Below, one piece after another: positions 46,929 through 58,658 of a DNA stretch of 64,000 nucleotides. Each line of letters opens with the position of its first letter. Position 1 is the stretch's first letter. The notes under the pieces were generated by a model that worked only from the letters and a program-made list of their open reading frames with translations, had not been told where the DNA came from and did not search any database. The stretch covers positions 119,142 through 183,141 of the forward strand of contig JANXBS010000007.1 in NCBI GenBank assembly GCA_025060615.1. Reading direction: 5' to 3'. This DNA is from Anaerolineae bacterium. GTDB taxonomy: Bacteria > Chloroflexota > Anaerolineae > DUEN01. A program made the position numbers and the translations under genes.

Positions 46929-49900
46929 ATGTCTACATCTAATCATTTGCCATCTTTTAAGAATGCCAAGGTTGGAGATTGTCTGTACGATCCCCGATTT
47001 GAGCATGACGCGTGCGGCATCGGCTTTATCGTTGACATCCAGGGCCGACGTAGCCATGCGTTGTTGCGTCAAGCGCTGACTGCGGTGGCCAACATGGCCC
47101 ATCGTGGCGCCGTAGCAGATGATGGCCAGACGGGCGACGGCGCAGGCATTTTGGTTCAGGTACCATATCGTCTCCTGGCGGAGGAGCTGGCGGCCCTGGG
47201 AAAGGAAGTGCCTCCGCCCGGCGCGTTGGGCGTTGGCATGATCTTTCTGCCGCGGGATCTTGCTCAGGCCGCGCGTTGTCGCGCCTACGTGGAGGCAGCT
47301 GTACATGATCAGGGTCTGCGATTTCTGGCCTGGCGTCCTGTCCCCGTTGAGCCGGCGGCCATCGGCTCCCGCGCCCGCGCCTGTCGGCCCCAGATCGAGC
47401 AGGCGTTGATCGCCCGCCCGGATGGGCTGGATGAAGTCACATTCGAGCGGCGATTGTTGTTAGCGCGTAAAGTTGCCGAGCGTCACGTCCGTCAGGACGG
47501 CCTGTCTGGCTTCTACGTCGCCTCGATGTCCGCCCGAACGATTCTTTATAAGGGCATGTTGCTGTCTCCGCAGCTTCCTAGGTTTTATCTAGACCTGTCT
47601 GATCCGCGCTTCGAGACGGCACTAGCGGTCTTCCACCAGCGATATAGCACTAACACCTTCCCCAACTGGGAACGCGCGCAGCCGTTCCGCATGCTCTGCC
47701 ACAATGGCGAGATCAATACCCTCCAGGGGAACATCAACTGGATGCGGGCGCGCGAACCACATTTGCGCTCGTCGGTGTGGGGCGATCAGGTTGAAGTGTT
47801 GCGGCCGGTGATTGACCTCTCCGGCAGCGATTCGGCCATGCTTGATAACGCCCTGGAGCTGCTGGTCCTCTCTGGCCGTGACATCCGGCACGCGCTCATG
47901 ATGCTTATTCCAGAGGCGTGGCAAAACGTCCCCGAATTTGACCCGGACTTGCGCGCGTTCTATCGCTACCACGCCTGCCTGATCGAGCCATGGGATGGCC
48001 CGGCGGGGGTCATCTACACCGACGGCCGTATCGTGGGCGCCTGCCTTGATCGCAATGGCCTACGCCCTGTCCGCTATTTGGTGACGCACGACGGGTTGGC
48101 GCTCTGTGCTTCGGAGACAGGGGTCTTGGACATCGAGCCCTCACGAATCGCTATCAAAGGCAAGCTGGGGCCCGGGCAGATGATCGCCGTGGACACCGAG
48201 GCCGGCCAGTTTTTAGGGAATGAGGAGATCAAGCGCCTCTTTGCTCGGCAGCGCCCCTACGGACGCTGGCTGAGCTTGCATTTGGCTTCGATCGCCCCAG
48301 TCTCGTTGCCAAGCGGCAACGGCCACGGGCTACATTCCTCGCTCATGCACTTGCAGGCTGCTTTCGGCTACACCAGCGAGGAACTGGCCATGATCCTGAA
48401 GCCGATGGCTCAAGATGGACACGATCCGGTCGGCTCCATGGGCGATGACACGCCTCTAGCGGCCCTATCCGACAAACCGCGTCCGTTATTTAACTACTTC
48501 AAGCAACGCTTCGCCGAGGTGACCAATCCACCTATTGATCCGCTGCGCGAGCGGATGGTCATGTCGTTGCATGTCTTGCTTGGGCGACGCGGCAGTTTGC
48601 TCGAGGAATCGCCGGAGCATGCTCGTCTCATCGAGCTGAGCAGCCCAATCCTTCAGGATGACGAGCTCGAGGCGCTGCGGCGAATGCCTCATACAGCCAC
48701 TATCTCAGCGCTGTGGCCAGTGGCCGAAGGGGCCGCTGGTTTAGAGCGCGCCGTGCAGGCGCTCTGTCAAGCGGCAGAGGCCGCGGTGGACACAGGAGCA
48801 TCTGTCCTGATCCTGAGCGATCGCGACGTAGATGCGGAGCGCGCGCCTATCCCATCGCTCCTTGCCGTCGGCGCGGTGCATCATCATCTGATTCGGCAGG
48901 GTAAACGTATGCTGGCTAGCCTGGTCGTTGAGACGGGCGAGGCGCGCGAGGTCCATCACGCGGCTGCTTTGATCGGCTACGGGGCCTCTGCCGTGAATCC
49001 CTATTTGGCGCTGGCCTCGGCACGAGCCATTGCTGAAGAGGGCCGCTTGCGTAACAAGGAGCTCACCGCCGATCAAGCTGCGGCTAACTTCGTCCACGCG
49101 CTGGAGAAGGGCATCCTGAAAGTCATGTCCAAGATGGGGATCTCCACTGTGGACAGCTACTGCGGCGCGCAGATCTTTGAGGCGCTCGGGCTACGCGAGG
49201 AGCTGGTGGAACGATGCTTCACCGGGACGCCCTTACATGCAGGCGATGTCGGCTTTGAGCAGATCGCTCAAGATGTGCTGCAATGGCATGAGCAGGCTTT
49301 TGGCGGTCCCAAGCCTCGGTTGGATCACCCCGGCTACTACAAGCCTCGCAAGGACGGTGAGTATCACGCCTTTAACCAGACTGTTGTTGAGGCGCTGCAT
49401 AAGGCTGTGCGCCATCCAGCGGCGCTAAACGGGCGGTTCAGCGAGGGATTTGCGCGCTATCGGGAATATGCCGACTTGGCAAATCATCCGCCAGTGCCAA
49501 CGGATCCTCGCCATCTGCTCCGACTGCGCTCGGATCGAAGCCCGATTCCGATTGAGGAGGTGGAACCCATCGAGAGCATCGTGCGCCGCTTCTCCACAGC
49601 GGCGGTTTCTCACGGCGCCATCAGCATTGAAGCACATGAGACATTGGCCATCGCCATGAACCGGCTAGGCGCAGCCAGCAATTCCGGCGAAGGTGGCGAA
49701 GACCCTGCGCGTTATGGAACCGAGCGCAATAGCAAGATCAAGCAGGTGGCATCAGGGCGTTTCGGCGTGACACCAGCCTACCTGATGTCGGCGGAAGAGC
49801 TGCAGATCAAGATGGCGCAGGGCTCGAAGCCAGGCGAGGGGGGGCAGATCCCCGGCCACAAGGTCACTGAGGAGATCGCCCGTATCCGCCATACCGTGCC

Positions 49901-51455
49901 TGGCGTCGCCCTCATCTCGCCGCCGCCGCATCATGACATCTACAGCATCGAGGACTTGGCCCAACTGATTTATGATCTAAAGCAGATCAACCCGGAAGCG
50001 CGGGTCTCGGTGAAGCTGGTAGCGCAGATGGGCGTCGGGACCATCGCGGCGGGAGTCGCTAAGGGATACGCCGATACGATCCTGATCAGTGGCCACTCCG
50101 GTGGGACCGGCGCTTCACCGCTCGGCTCGATTAAGAACGCCGGCATCCCATGGGAGCTGGGGCTGGCCGAGACACAGCAGACGCTGATCCTCAATGGGCT
50201 GCGCGGTCGAGTGCGGCTGCGGGCTGATGGCGGCCTGCGTACCGGCCGTGATGTCCTCGTCGCCGCGCTGTTGGGTGCTGATGAGTATTCGTTTGGTACC
50301 TCAGCGTTGATCGCCGAGGGATGTATCATGGCTCGCGTCTGTCACCTCAACACTTGCCCGACCGGCGTGGCCACGCAGGATCCGGAACTGCGCAAGAAGT
50401 TCGCTGGCACGCCTGAACAGGTGATGGCGTTCTTTCGCTACGTAGCTGAGGAAGTACGCGAGTTGCTAGCCCATCTCGGCTACCGGAGCTTGGATGAGGT
50501 GATCGGCCGGGTGGATCTGCTGGAGCCCATCGAGAATAGCCCGCTCGATCTGCGCCGTGTGGTAGCCACGCCCGACCCTAGCGGCGCCCAACCTATCCGC
50601 AACATGGCCGAGCGTAATCCACTGCCGGCAGGACAGACGCTAAACGACCGCATTTTGCAGGACGCAATGGAGGCGGTGGAATATGGCCATCGTGTGCGGC
50701 TGAGTTACCAGATCACCAACGCCGATCGGACCGTAGGGGCCCGGCTAGCTGGGGCTATCGCCCGCGAATTCGGCGACGATGGCCTGCCAGAGGGCACTAT
50801 CGAGATCGAGTTCCACGGCAGCGCGGGACAGAGCTTTGGGGCGTTTTGCATCGCTGGCATGCGCCTGTTGCTCATCGGCGATGCCAATGACTACGTGGGA
50901 AAGGGGATGTCTGGCGGGGAGATCGCTATCCGCCCACCAGCCACGGTGACTTACCCCTGGCATGAGGCGGCCATTGTGGGCAACACGGTTCTCTACGGAG
51001 CCACTGGCGGCGCGTTGTACGTGGCCGGCCGTGCCGGTGAGCGATTTGCTGTGCGTAACAGCGGTGCCGTTGCGGTCGTCGAGGGCGTCGGCGATCACGG
51101 CTGCGAGTACATGACTGGCGGTGCTGTAGTGATCTTGGGAGAGACAGGATGGAACTTCGGCGCGGGGATGACGGGTGGCGTCGCGTACGTTTTCGACCCG
51201 CCGGGCCGCTTCCGCGTTCGGTACAATCCCGAGCTGATCTTTGCCGTGCAACTGAAGCCAGGCGCGGAAGCCGAGCGAGTGCGAGAGTTGATCCAACGGC
51301 ACTTGGAGCTGACTGGCAGCCCGCGCGCCCGCGAGATCTTAGAACACTGGGATGAGTGCCTAGGACAGTTCTGGGCTGTCCATCCCAAAACCCGCATCGC
51401 TCAGATCGAGGCGGCCAACGAGGGGACCGTGGTCCGAGAGTTGGCGAGAGCCTAG
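46929..51455 (+). CDS. gltB: Glutamate synthase, large subunit
   Basis: The enzyme transfers the amide nitrogen of glutamine to 2-oxoglutarate, giving two glutamates, the central step of ammonium assimilation. The order is: short propeptide, class II amidotransferase domain starting at Cys29 ([13 protein letters not shown]), central domain, FMN-binding synthase domain with [18 protein letters not shown], and the C-terminal GXGXG beta-helix domain. The iron-sulfur cysteines are Cys1132, Cys1138 and Cys1143 ([12 protein letters not shown]). The full length of 1508 residues is present. No small-subunit gene (gltD) follows, so electrons may come from a partner encoded elsewhere or from ferredoxin. 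Confidence 0.97.
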   Translation: MSTSNHLPSFKNAKVGDCLYDPRFEHDACGIGFIVDIQGRRSHALLRQALTAVANMAHRGAVADDGQTGDGAGILVQVPYRLLAEELAALGKEVPPPGALGVGMIFLPRDLAQAARCRAYVEAAVHDQGLRFLAWRPVPVEPAAIGSRARACRPQIEQALIARPDGLDEVTFERRLLLARKVAERHVRQDGLSGFYVASMSARTILYKGMLLSPQLPRFYLDLSDPRFETALAVFHQRYSTNTFPNWERAQPFRMLCHNGEINTLQGNINWMRAREPHLRSSVWGDQVEVLRPVIDLSGSDSAMLDNALELLVLSGRDIRHALMMLIPEAWQNVPEFDPDLRAFYRYHACLIEPWDGPAGVIYTDGRIVGACLDRNGLRPVRYLVTHDGLALCASETGVLDIEPSRIAIKGKLGPGQMIAVDTEAGQFLGNEEIKRLFARQRPYGRWLSLHLASIAPVSLPSGNGHGLHSSLMHLQAAFGYTSEELAMILKPMAQDGHDPVGSMGDDTPLAALSDKPRPLFNYFKQRFAEVTNPPIDPLRERMVMSLHVLLGRRGSLLEESPEHARLIELSSPILQDDELEALRRMPHTATISALWPVAEGAAGLERAVQALCQAAEAAVDTGASVLILSDRDVDAERAPIPSLLAVGAVHHHLIRQGKRMLASLVVETGEAREVHHAAALIGYGASAVNPYLALASARAIAEEGRLRNKELTADQAAANFVHALEKGILKVMSKMGISTVDSYCGAQIFEALGLREELVERCFTGTPLHAGDVGFEQIAQDVLQWHEQAFGGPKPRLDHPGYYKPRKDGEYHAFNQTVVEALHKAVRHPAALNGRFSEGFARYREYADLANHPPVPTDPRHLLRLRSDRSPIPIEEVEPIESIVRRFSTAAVSHGAISIEAHETLAIAMNRLGAASNSGEGGEDPARYGTERNSKIKQVASGRFGVTPAYLMSAEELQIKMAQGSKPGEGGQIPGHKVTEEIARIRHTVPGVALISPPPHHDIYSIEDLAQLIYDLKQINPEARVSVKLVAQMGVGTIAAGVAKGYADTILISGHSGGTGASPLGSIKNAGIPWELGLAETQQTLILNGLRGRVRLRADGGLRTGRDVLVAALLGADEYSFGTSALIAEGCIMARVCHLNTCPTGVATQDPELRKKFAGTPEQVMAFFRYVAEEVRELLAHLGYRSLDEVIGRVDLLEPIENSPLDLRRVVATPDPSGAQPIRNMAERNPLPAGQTLNDRILQDAMEAVEYGHRVRLSYQITNADRTVGARLAGAIAREFGDDGLPEGTIEIEFHGSAGQSFGAFCIAGMRLLLIGDANDYVGKGMSGGEIAIRPPATVTYPWHEAAIVGNTVLYGATGGALYVAGRAGERFAVRNSGAVAVVEGVGDHGCEYMTGGAVVILGETGWNFGAGMTGGVAYVFDPPGRFRVRYNPELIFAVQLKPGAEAERVRELIQRHLELTGSPRAREILEHWDECLGQFWAVHPKTRIAQIEAANEGTVVRELARA

Positions 51456-51480
51456 CGCGGTTTCGCAGGCGAAAACCCAT

Positions 51481-51960
51481 GAAGCAGTCCCTTACCTTAT
51501 TTCCCCTTGGAGCGAAAGCAAAGCGGAAAAGGGATTCCTCGCCGTCCGCTCGGAGATCGCAGCGACCCTCGATAAGCCCATAGTCTTTACGATGGAGATG
51601 GCCAATGCCGGTAATGCGCCCGCTGCCGGCGCTGTGCTCATCCTGACGCTTCCTATGTCGGTCACGCCGGTCAGCGCGCAGCCCACGCCAAGCTGGACGA
51701 CGACGAGCGTGATCTTCGCCGGAGATGTCCTGGGCTGGGATCTAGGCGACTTGTCGGTGGGCGAATGAGGTACAATCCGGATGCGCCTCCATACGGCATT
51801 TATCCCATTGAAAGGAAGCCTTGTCCTGGCAGCGCTCGTCAGCGGCGCGCCAGACATCCATCCGCTGGACTACGCAGCTCTGGATCCCCATATGGACATC
51901 AAATTCAACTTCAACCGGGTCTATCTGCCTCTCTTGTTGAGCAAGGTGCCGAGCAGGTGA
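51481..51960 (+). pseudogene. Decayed C-terminal end of a DUF11-type secreted surface protein
   Basis: One frame reads [20 protein letters not shown], then a [15 protein letters not shown] stretch and [11 protein letters not shown], the pattern of a DUF11 beta-sandwich repeat. A TGA (51766-51768) interrupts the frame where the repeat should continue. After the stop the same frame goes on (GTIRMRLHTAFIPLKGS ...) to FNRVYLPLLLSKVPSR, the C-terminal 'YLPL' tail common in Chloroflexota exported proteins. No start codon or signal peptide lies in frame within the preceding intergenic sequence. It is the tail of a broken gene with a nonsense mutation. Confidence 0.75.
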
Positions 51961-52035
51961 CTGGATGGTTCTGGGAGTGGGGGTTGTACCGCTTGCTAAC
52001 CTAGCCCTCGATACAATATACCCCGTGCACCGACT

Positions 52036-54624
52036 TTAAACCGGTGCCCGGGAATCAAAGAGGTGATTATAAGCCCAAGCCTTCACCTCGCTGGAAAGGG
52101 GATGCGGCGCGTTACTGACTTCTGGTCGCTTGGCAGATTTCCTCTGATTCTCCTCTCCAAGCTTGAACTGGGCTACCAAGGCTTGGAGCTGTTCGGCCAC
52201 TCTGGCTAGCTCCTGTGCGGAGGCGGCCACCTCCTCCGCCTGGGCTGACATCTCCTCGGTGGCTGCGCTCACTTCCTCTGCCGCTGCGCTGTTCTCTTCG
52301 CTTACACTGGCCACGCTTTCCACCGCTTGGCTGATCTCCCCGCTGGAGGCCGCCAGCTCCTCCGTCGCCGCACTGTGTTCTTCTGCTGCTGCTGCTACCT
52401 GCTCCATCGCCTGCACCAGTGCTCTCCTCAAATGGTGCATCCGCTCGGCCACTGCTACAATTTGGGCCACCTCTTGGCTCACCTGTTGAGCGGTGGCCAT
52501 GATCCGCTGCAACGCCTCCCCTGCCTCCTCCGCCAGGCGTCCTCCTTGCTCCACCTGGGCCAGGCTCGCCTCCATGGCTTCCACGGCCTCCTGAATGCCT
52601 CGCTGGACGTTTTGAATGAGCTGGGCGATCTCCTTGGTGGCCTTCCCCGCCCGCTCCGCTAGCTTGCGCACCTCGTCGGCCACTACAGCGAATCCCCGCC
52701 CCTGCTCGCCAGCGCGAGCGGCCTCAATGGCGGCGTTGAGGGCCAGCAGGTTGGTCTGCTCGGCGATGTCGTCAATGGCCTCGACGATAGCCCCGATCTG
52801 GGCAGAGTAATGTTGCATCTGTTGAATCTTGTGCCCCACCTCTGTTACCGTCTCCTGAATCCCTCCCATCGCGGCGAGGGTTTGTTGGACCGTCTGGGCA
52901 CCGGCATAGGCCACCTGCGCGTTCTGTTGGCTGGCGGCGGCGCTGGAACGGGCGTGGTGGGTCACCTGCTCGATGGCAGCAGAGATCTCATCTAGGCTAG
53001 CGGAGGCGTGTTGGACAGCCTCGGCTTGTTCTTGGGCGCCGCGGGCGATGCCATCCACCGCGCGGCTCATCTGCTCGATTTGGGCGGCCACCTGGGTGAC
53101 GGCCTGGGTCTGCTGCGAGGTGCCCTGGGCCACTTGCTGGATGGTGGCGGCTACTTGCTGAATCGCCTGCGCCGACTGCTTCGCTGCGGCGCTGATCTGC
53201 TGGCTAACCTTCGCCAAACGGCTCGCGCTTTGCTGGACTTGGCCAATGAGCCCTCGCAGCCCGGTCAGCATGTGCACAAAGGCTTCGCCTAGCACGTCCC
53301 TCTCGGATTGTAGGGTGATGTCTTCCGCCAGATCTCCTCTTGCGATTTGCTGGGCGTGAGCGGTGATGTCTTGGACATAGGCTCGCAAGCTTTGAAAGGC
53401 TCGAAATAGCCTCCCTACTTCATCGTGGCGTTGAGCAAATCTGGTGACGAGTTGATCATCTACCCCGGAGATATTACCGACAGCTAGTTGCAGTGCCTGT
53501 TGGCTTGCCGAGATCAACGGTGTAGCGATCGAGCGGGCCACTGCAAAGCCGACCCCTAATAGCACAATTAAGAGGCCTATGGCCACTAACACCCCCATAA
53601 TGAAGGAGTCTCGCACGAGCGAGTTCACCTCGCGCTGATCCTGATCGGTCAACAGGACCCAACCCAATGTCTTCCCAAGGTCCCCGGGCATATGGTAGAC
53701 GGTGACAATGGCCGGATTCCCGTCCAGGTCCTTTACGTGGTCATACCAGTCACTGCGCCCTGTTCTCACCAAGGCCAACACCTCCTCAGGGGCTTGTTGC
53801 ATCACCCGCTCCGAGGTTCTAGCGTACAGGACTCTTCCCTCCCGTCCCAGCAATGCGGCATGTCCGGTTTCACCGAAACTCGCTTGCGCTAGGGCCTCGA
53901 ACACAGCAGACACATCTACGGTGCCCCGTAGAATGCCAACAGTGGCCTGGCTCTCTTGATCGCGAATCGGCACTGCGATATCCAAAGCCCATGTCTGAGT
54001 AGAGTCATCATACTCCACATCGCTGATATACACGGCTCCCTGACCATGGTTATACGCGCCTTGCCACCATTCCTCATCCGACTGCAAATAATCGCTGGTG
54101 CGGCCAGTCATAGCCACGACAAGCCCCTGGGCATCTGTGACGAAAACCTCCACCTGGCCAGGGAAGTTACTTTGAAAAGCCCTAAGATAGTCGCTGATCA
54201 CATTTTGCTCGATTTCAGAAGCTAACGTCTCTGCCTGAGGTGCCCCCTCCTTCCATGCCTGGTCCAATGCGCCGATCTTGGCCTCCCATTCCGTCTTTTC
54301 GTGCTTCTGAAATGCCTGATTGGCCTTTTCAACTGCTTGGATCAGCGTCGGAGATAAGGCCAATGTCTCCAGTGTACTTACATGCCTGGCGATGATCTCC
54401 TCAGAGCGTAAGGCGAGCTCTTTTCCATGATTTAGCAGCGCCTCACCTCTAAGCTCGGTGACCTTTCGGGTTATGTTCACGCTGCTGAAGACTGTCAGAG
54501 TTGCTACCGATATGATCGCCACTAAAAGCACCAATCCCAGAACCTTTGTCTGGATCGTCCAATCTGCAAAGCTTGGGATGCCATATCGCCTATGGTGCTG
54601 TAGGATAGCCGTTTCGCTGGTCAT
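52036..54624 (-). CDS. Methyl-accepting chemotaxis protein with Cache sensor domain
   Basis: The 862-residue transducer has a first membrane helix at about 28-50, an extracytoplasmic Cache-type sensor (about 52-340), a second helix near 345-368 and a HAMP region. A long coiled-coil signalling domain contains the hairpin [25 protein letters not shown], seen here as [20 protein letters not shown]. The sensor has the [13 protein letters not shown] and [20 protein letters not shown] blocks usual in double-Cache domains that bind small organic ligands. ATG 54624 follows AGGAGGTTAACC. No che genes are adjacent, so it is an isolated receptor gene. Confidence 0.95.
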   Translation of the reverse strand: MTSETAILQHHRRYGIPSFADWTIQTKVLGLVLLVAIISVATLTVFSSVNITRKVTELRGEALLNHGKELALRSEEIIARHVSTLETLALSPTLIQAVEKANQAFQKHEKTEWEAKIGALDQAWKEGAPQAETLASEIEQNVISDYLRAFQSNFPGQVEVFVTDAQGLVVAMTGRTSDYLQSDEEWWQGAYNHGQGAVYISDVEYDDSTQTWALDIAVPIRDQESQATVGILRGTVDVSAVFEALAQASFGETGHAALLGREGRVLYARTSERVMQQAPEEVLALVRTGRSDWYDHVKDLDGNPAIVTVYHMPGDLGKTLGWVLLTDQDQREVNSLVRDSFIMGVLVAIGLLIVLLGVGFAVARSIATPLISASQQALQLAVGNISGVDDQLVTRFAQRHDEVGRLFRAFQSLRAYVQDITAHAQQIARGDLAEDITLQSERDVLGEAFVHMLTGLRGLIGQVQQSASRLAKVSQQISAAAKQSAQAIQQVAATIQQVAQGTSQQTQAVTQVAAQIEQMSRAVDGIARGAQEQAEAVQHASASLDEISAAIEQVTHHARSSAAASQQNAQVAYAGAQTVQQTLAAMGGIQETVTEVGHKIQQMQHYSAQIGAIVEAIDDIAEQTNLLALNAAIEAARAGEQGRGFAVVADEVRKLAERAGKATKEIAQLIQNVQRGIQEAVEAMEASLAQVEQGGRLAEEAGEALQRIMATAQQVSQEVAQIVAVAERMHHLRRALVQAMEQVAAAAEEHSAATEELAASSGEISQAVESVASVSEENSAAAEEVSAATEEMSAQAEEVAASAQELARVAEQLQALVAQFKLGEENQRKSAKRPEVSNAPHPLSSEVKAWAYNHLFDSRAPV

Positions 54625-55199
54625 GGTTAACCTCCTCTATGGTATAGAGAGAAGCTTTCCCCCTATCGCGTCCTCTAAGAGCTCTATTCTTACTATCGGT
54701 GGGTGAGACGGGCTGTTTGTAAATGAGGTGTAAAGCAGAAGGGATGAGCTTTTCGGCTGTCACGCAAGATTGTTGCACGGGACGATCCTCTGGGTAGAGC
54801 GCAGCGATCTCGCCATCTCTTTGGGTGATGTTAAACAGCCCGTCTTCCTGTTTTCGTGGTACCTCAGCATTGATCTCGATTGTCGTCTTGAGGAGGAGCT
54901 CAAATTTGATCGGCCACCGGATCATCGGGTTTTCGAGACATTTCGAACCGGAGGGAACCATAAGAGCTCAAAGGCAGTCTCTCGGTAAGCTGCTGGCCTT
55001 TTCTCCAAGGTTATGTAAAAAGGGGGAGCTAGGATGGGCTCACTGGCCCTTCGGATTTATGGTAAACTCTGTGAGCAAAAGAGGAAGAAATAGAATGGTG
55101 CTGAAAGCAACTCCTCATTCGAGCCTATGGGAGCGGAGTTTGTAGTCCTTTTCGGGAGCATTATGGGCTAAGTCCCTATCCGACAAACGAGGTGAAGAG
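54625..55199. other. 575-bp divergent intergenic region, no gene seen
   Basis: Frames here are short and lack ribosome sites, so I call none. On the minus strand, CCGATAGT (54692-54699) with an AT-rich CAAA 16 bp upstream loosely resembles a flagellar/chemotaxis sigma-28 promoter for the receptor gene. The last bases carry GAGGTGAAGAG, the ribosome site of the kinase at 55200. Confidence 0.35.
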
Positions 55200-57374
55200 A
55201 TGGTTGCGATCGAGCATGGGCTTGATATCAACTTGAGGGGATTGCGCTTCCAGTTAACACAACGGTTGGCACTAGCGTTAATGGGAGTTGGTTTTCTGTT
55301 GATGTTATTGATCTGGCCGGTTGTGTCGTCTTCCTTCATCATTGCTGTTCCAGCGGCTGTGTTGTTCGTGGCTTTGGGGTGGGGCGTGTGGACGTTGGCC
55401 CATGTGTGCCCAGTAATGGCGCAGTGTTTGCTAGTGGGAGTTCTCACCGGCGGGGTGTTAGTCGCCATGGGATTATCCACTGCCCCATGGATTCCCTTTT
55501 TGGGCCTGATAGCATCGTTTATCAGTGCCATGCTGATCTCACGTAGCGAGTTCATTACCGCTGGCGCGATTGCCGTGTTGGCAGTGTGGCTAACGTATAC
55601 CCGAGGATATCCGTATCCGCTGCCTGAGCTGCTGATCGCACTAGCTTTGGGCACTGCACTGGCTTGGCAAGCCGTCTGCACTATGTATACGGCCTTGGAG
55701 TGGGCTTGGACCATGCAACAGCGAGCCGAAGCATTATTGGAGTTGGCCCGTGACCGTCAAAGTGAGCTTAGCCGCGTGCTTAAATCACTGGACCTGGCTA
55801 ATATGCTTTTGCGCCGCACTCAGCAAGAGCTGATCGCCGCTCGCCAGCAGGCCGAAGAGGCTCGACGAATGAAGGAACAGTTCGCCGCCAATGTTAGCCA
55901 TGAGCTGCGAACGCCGCTCAGCATCATTCTGGGGTTCAGCGAGGTCATGTATCTCTCGCCAGAGGTGTATGGAGATGTGCTGTGGCCTCTCACGTTGCGC
56001 CAGGACATTTATCAGATCTATCGAAGCAGCCGTCACCTGCTTGAGATGATCAACGATGTCCTTGACCTCTCGCGCTTCGAGATGGTTGGCTTCGCGCTTG
56101 ACAAAGAGCCCACCTCCCTAGAACAGTTGGTACGGGATGCGGTGAGCATTGCTGAAGGGCTAGTACGAGGTCGTCCTATCCGTTTGGAAGTTGAGATCCC
56201 CTCAGATTTGCCCGTGTTGGAGGTGGATCGCGTCCGTATCCGCCAGGTGCTGTTGAATTTGCTTAACAACGCCATTAGGTTTACAGAAAAGGGATTCATC
56301 CGAGTCAAAGCGATAAGGGCAGGCAACGAGGTGTGGATCAGTGTCCGCGACACAGGCCCTGGTATCCCGGCGCAAGAGCTACCCCACCTCTTTGAGGAGT
56401 TTTATCAGGTAGATCGTTCATGGACCCGAAAGCATGGCGGAGCCGGCCTGGGATTGGCGATCTGCAAGCGCTTTGTGGAGGCCCACGATGGCCGGATATG
56501 GGTGGAGAGCGTCGAGGGGCATGGGGCAACATTTACGTTTGCCCTGCCGATCCCTGAAGAATATGTGCCAGTCTCACGTCTGCAAGCAAGTCGTTTCCCA
56601 GACCCGCTATGGCCAAAGCCGCGTCCCTCCTTGTTGGTGGTGGACCCGGATTCTGCTGTTGGGGAAATGGTACGCCGCCATATGAGTGGATTCGAAGTCG
56701 TCCAGATAGAGGATACCGCCAGACTGGATGAGAAAATCCGATTGTATCACCCCTGCGCTGTGATTAGAAACGTACGCCCAGGAGAACAGGTCGCTTGGAA
56801 CAGCTCCCTCTCTGCCTCAGTGCCTCTCATAGAGTGTTCACTGCCTAGCCACGCCTGGATGGCGAATGATCTGGCGGTGAAGACTTGCCTGACCAAGCCA
56901 TTCTCTATGGAACGGTTGCTACAAGAAGTGCAACAGTTTGAAAGAGCCAGCAAGATACTGGTAATAGATGATGATCGAGATTTCTGCCGGCTTGTGGAGC
57001 GTATGCTAGAAGCATCCGAGAAATCCTTCACTATACGTTGTGCCTATAGTGGTAAGGATGGCCTGCGGGCTATGCGCGCTGATCAGCCGGATTTAGTGCT
57101 ATTAGACCTGGTAATGCCGGGATGGGATGGTTTTCGGGTGTTAGAGGAAATGCGGCAAGACCCGGAGCTGGCGAACGTCCCTGTGATTCTCTTGACGGTC
57201 ACCTCTTATGTAGAGGATATGATGCGGCAACGGGGTGGGCAGCTTGTCATCCAACGCCCAGGGGGCCTTAGTATAATGGAAACCCTACGCTGCTTGCAGG
57301 CAGTGATCCGTGTGCTAGAACCGCGTTATGATGAACGATCGGTGCCTGAAGAGGTCCTTAAACCGGCATTGTGA
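55200..57374 (+). CDS. Membrane-bound hybrid histidine kinase with degenerate and C-terminal receiver domains
   Basis: The 724-residue protein has about six membrane helices (about 20-180) and a coiled coil. The HisKA region has His234 in [12 protein letters not shown]. The ATPase domain contains [22 protein letters not shown] and [17 protein letters not shown] receiver-like domain (about 478-590) lacks the phosphoacceptor: the expected Asp position reads [11 protein letters not shown] second receiver (about 592-705) has Asp636 in [12 protein letters not shown], but the usual Lys of KP is replaced (IQRPGG). The membrane part has no extracellular sensor, so it may sense within the membrane. 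It faces the regulator at 57395-58600. Confidence 0.92.
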   Translation: MVAIEHGLDINLRGLRFQLTQRLALALMGVGFLLMLLIWPVVSSSFIIAVPAAVLFVALGWGVWTLAHVCPVMAQCLLVGVLTGGVLVAMGLSTAPWIPFLGLIASFISAMLISRSEFITAGAIAVLAVWLTYTRGYPYPLPELLIALALGTALAWQAVCTMYTALEWAWTMQQRAEALLELARDRQSELSRVLKSLDLANMLLRRTQQELIAARQQAEEARRMKEQFAANVSHELRTPLSIILGFSEVMYLSPEVYGDVLWPLTLRQDIYQIYRSSRHLLEMINDVLDLSRFEMVGFALDKEPTSLEQLVRDAVSIAEGLVRGRPIRLEVEIPSDLPVLEVDRVRIRQVLLNLLNNAIRFTEKGFIRVKAIRAGNEVWISVRDTGPGIPAQELPHLFEEFYQVDRSWTRKHGGAGLGLAICKRFVEAHDGRIWVESVEGHGATFTFALPIPEEYVPVSRLQASRFPDPLWPKPRPSLLVVDPDSAVGEMVRRHMSGFEVVQIEDTARLDEKIRLYHPCAVIRNVRPGEQVAWNSSLSASVPLIECSLPSHAWMANDLAVKTCLTKPFSMERLLQEVQQFERASKILVIDDDRDFCRLVERMLEASEKSFTIRCAYSGKDGLRAMRADQPDLVLLDLVMPGWDGFRVLEEMRQDPELANVPVILLTVTSYVEDMMRQRGGQLVIQRPGGLSIMETLRCLQAVIRVLEPRYDERSVPEEVLKPAL

Positions 57375-57394
57375 TGGCAGCGACCTTGATCCTG

Positions 57395-58600
57395 CTACAT
57401 GATGCCTAGCTGACGTAATGCGGTTAGGACGGCATTGCGCCGGACCGGCTTGGGGAGAAAAAGAGAAGCTCCCAGCGCGTAAGCTAACTCCGGATTATTA
57501 ATAATGGAGCAGACGATCACAGGGATATGTCTAGTTTTCGGCATGTGGCGCAATCTCTGCAAGACCTCCCATCCATGGGCTTCCGGCATCATCACGTCTA
57601 GCACGATGGCATCAGGGATAAGCTCGGTTGCCATGCGTAACCCTTCCTGTCCATCGGGGGCGGCGATCACCCGGTAGCTCTGATCGGTGAGATAACGCTC
57701 TAACAACGCTACCAGACCTTCGTTATCGTCAATGACCAGCACGGTGGGGCCCTGGGCAGCCATGTGGATGCAGATCATCCGATCCTCATCGAGGTCGCTC
57801 TGTGTCATCGTCCACCCCAGCCGATCTATCATCTGCGCGATCACAGGGGTTACGAGGGGGGCACGGCTTCCTTCACCTCCTCGAGGGAAGCGCACCGTCA
57901 TGGTTACTTGTTTCTGTTCGGCGGAAAGGATCACGAATAAAGTGCCTGGCTGCGATTGCTGCACAGCGTGGCTGAGCACATTCACCAGCACCTGTTCAGC
58001 CATCGCCGGATCCGTAAGAAGGGTTACCGACTCTGGTGGGGCTTCGACACGGAAACTTATTGAGCACCGAATGGCTTGTGGGTTTACCAGCTCTAGAGCG
58101 TGTCTGAAAAGCCGGCTTATATCGGTGGGGCGGAAATTAGCCTTCAGCCGAGCCATCTCCGCTTGCAGGGATGAGATTTGACGGGCGCTGCCGGGCTCCG
58201 GCTGAGCCAGTTCCTGTCTCCGAGTCCACAGGATGGCTGCCACGCTTTCCTCTGCATGGCGTAGATCGCGATGAGCCTGGCGTAAGGAAAGGCCCAATTC
58301 TTGGGCTGTCTCACGTACAGTCCGCCCCTCGACGTAGCGTAGTCGAAGCAGGTTATAAAGGCGAGCTTGGGGGGCATGAAAGGGCACGCCGGCGCCAGGG
58401 TTTAGCTCCTCAATGGCGGCCGCAAGCATCTGACGCAAGCGCTGGCCGGCGATCCCCATAGAGATTAGCGGATGCCGCTGCAGATAACTTAAGTCGTACA
58501 GGTGCTCCAACGCGTCCTTTACCTGCTCAACGAACGCTTCGGGCGGAGCTTCAGATGGCTGGGTGTATGAATACTTCCTCATTATCAAATAGTTTGACAC
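57395..58600 (-). CDS. Unusual regulator: sigma-4-like HTH, degenerate kinase-ATPase and C-terminal receiver
   Basis: The 401-residue protein starts with a helical region containing LYNLLRLRYVEGRTVRETAQELGLS, seen as RLRYVEGRTVRETAQELGLS, a sigma-region-4-like helix-turn-helix. A middle part resembles a histidine-kinase ATPase domain without its N and G boxes (LLTDPAMAEQVLVNVLSHAV). The C-terminal receiver has VLVIDDNEG, Asp335 in AIVLDVMMPEAHG and Lys in FLPKPVRR. The receiver suggests phosphorylation by a kinase such as the one at 55200, to which it is convergent. It is divergent from the sugar ABC operon and probably regulates it. Starts at GTG 58600 and ATG 58582 are both possible. Confidence 0.85.
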   Translation of the reverse strand: MSNYLIMRKYSYTQPSEAPPEAFVEQVKDALEHLYDLSYLQRHPLISMGIAGQRLRQMLAAAIEELNPGAGVPFHAPQARLYNLLRLRYVEGRTVRETAQELGLSLRQAHRDLRHAEESVAAILWTRRQELAQPEPGSARQISSLQAEMARLKANFRPTDISRLFRHALELVNPQAIRCSISFRVEAPPESVTLLTDPAMAEQVLVNVLSHAVQQSQPGTLFVILSAEQKQVTMTVRFPRGGEGSRAPLVTPVIAQMIDRLGWTMTQSDLDEDRMICIHMAAQGPTVLVIDDNEGLVALLERYLTDQSYRVIAAPDGQEGLRMATELIPDAIVLDVMMPEAHGWEVLQRLRHMPKTRHIPVIVCSIINNPELAYALGASLFLPKPVRRNAVLTALRQLGIM

Positions 58601-58621
58601 CCTTTTGACATACGTTTGACA
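58593..58621. promoter_or_regulatory. Three TTTGACA direct repeats at 11-bp spacing
   Basis: TTTGACA occurs at 58593-58599, 58604-58610 and 58615-58621, exactly one helical turn apart with 4-bp spacers. Read on the other strand (TGTCAAA) this has the layout of PhoB/OmpR-family boxes. It lies between the divergent regulator and the sugar ABC operon, overlapping the regulator's start region. Confidence 0.6.
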
Positions 58622-58658
58622 GCTCTAACGGTAGACAGCGATTCCCCTCGCCAAGTAC

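Noticed and set aside
54590..54961. 123-codon leftward frame upstream of the chemoreceptor gene
   Set aside because: It overlaps the real gene start, has no ribosome site, and its translation shows no domain-like pattern.
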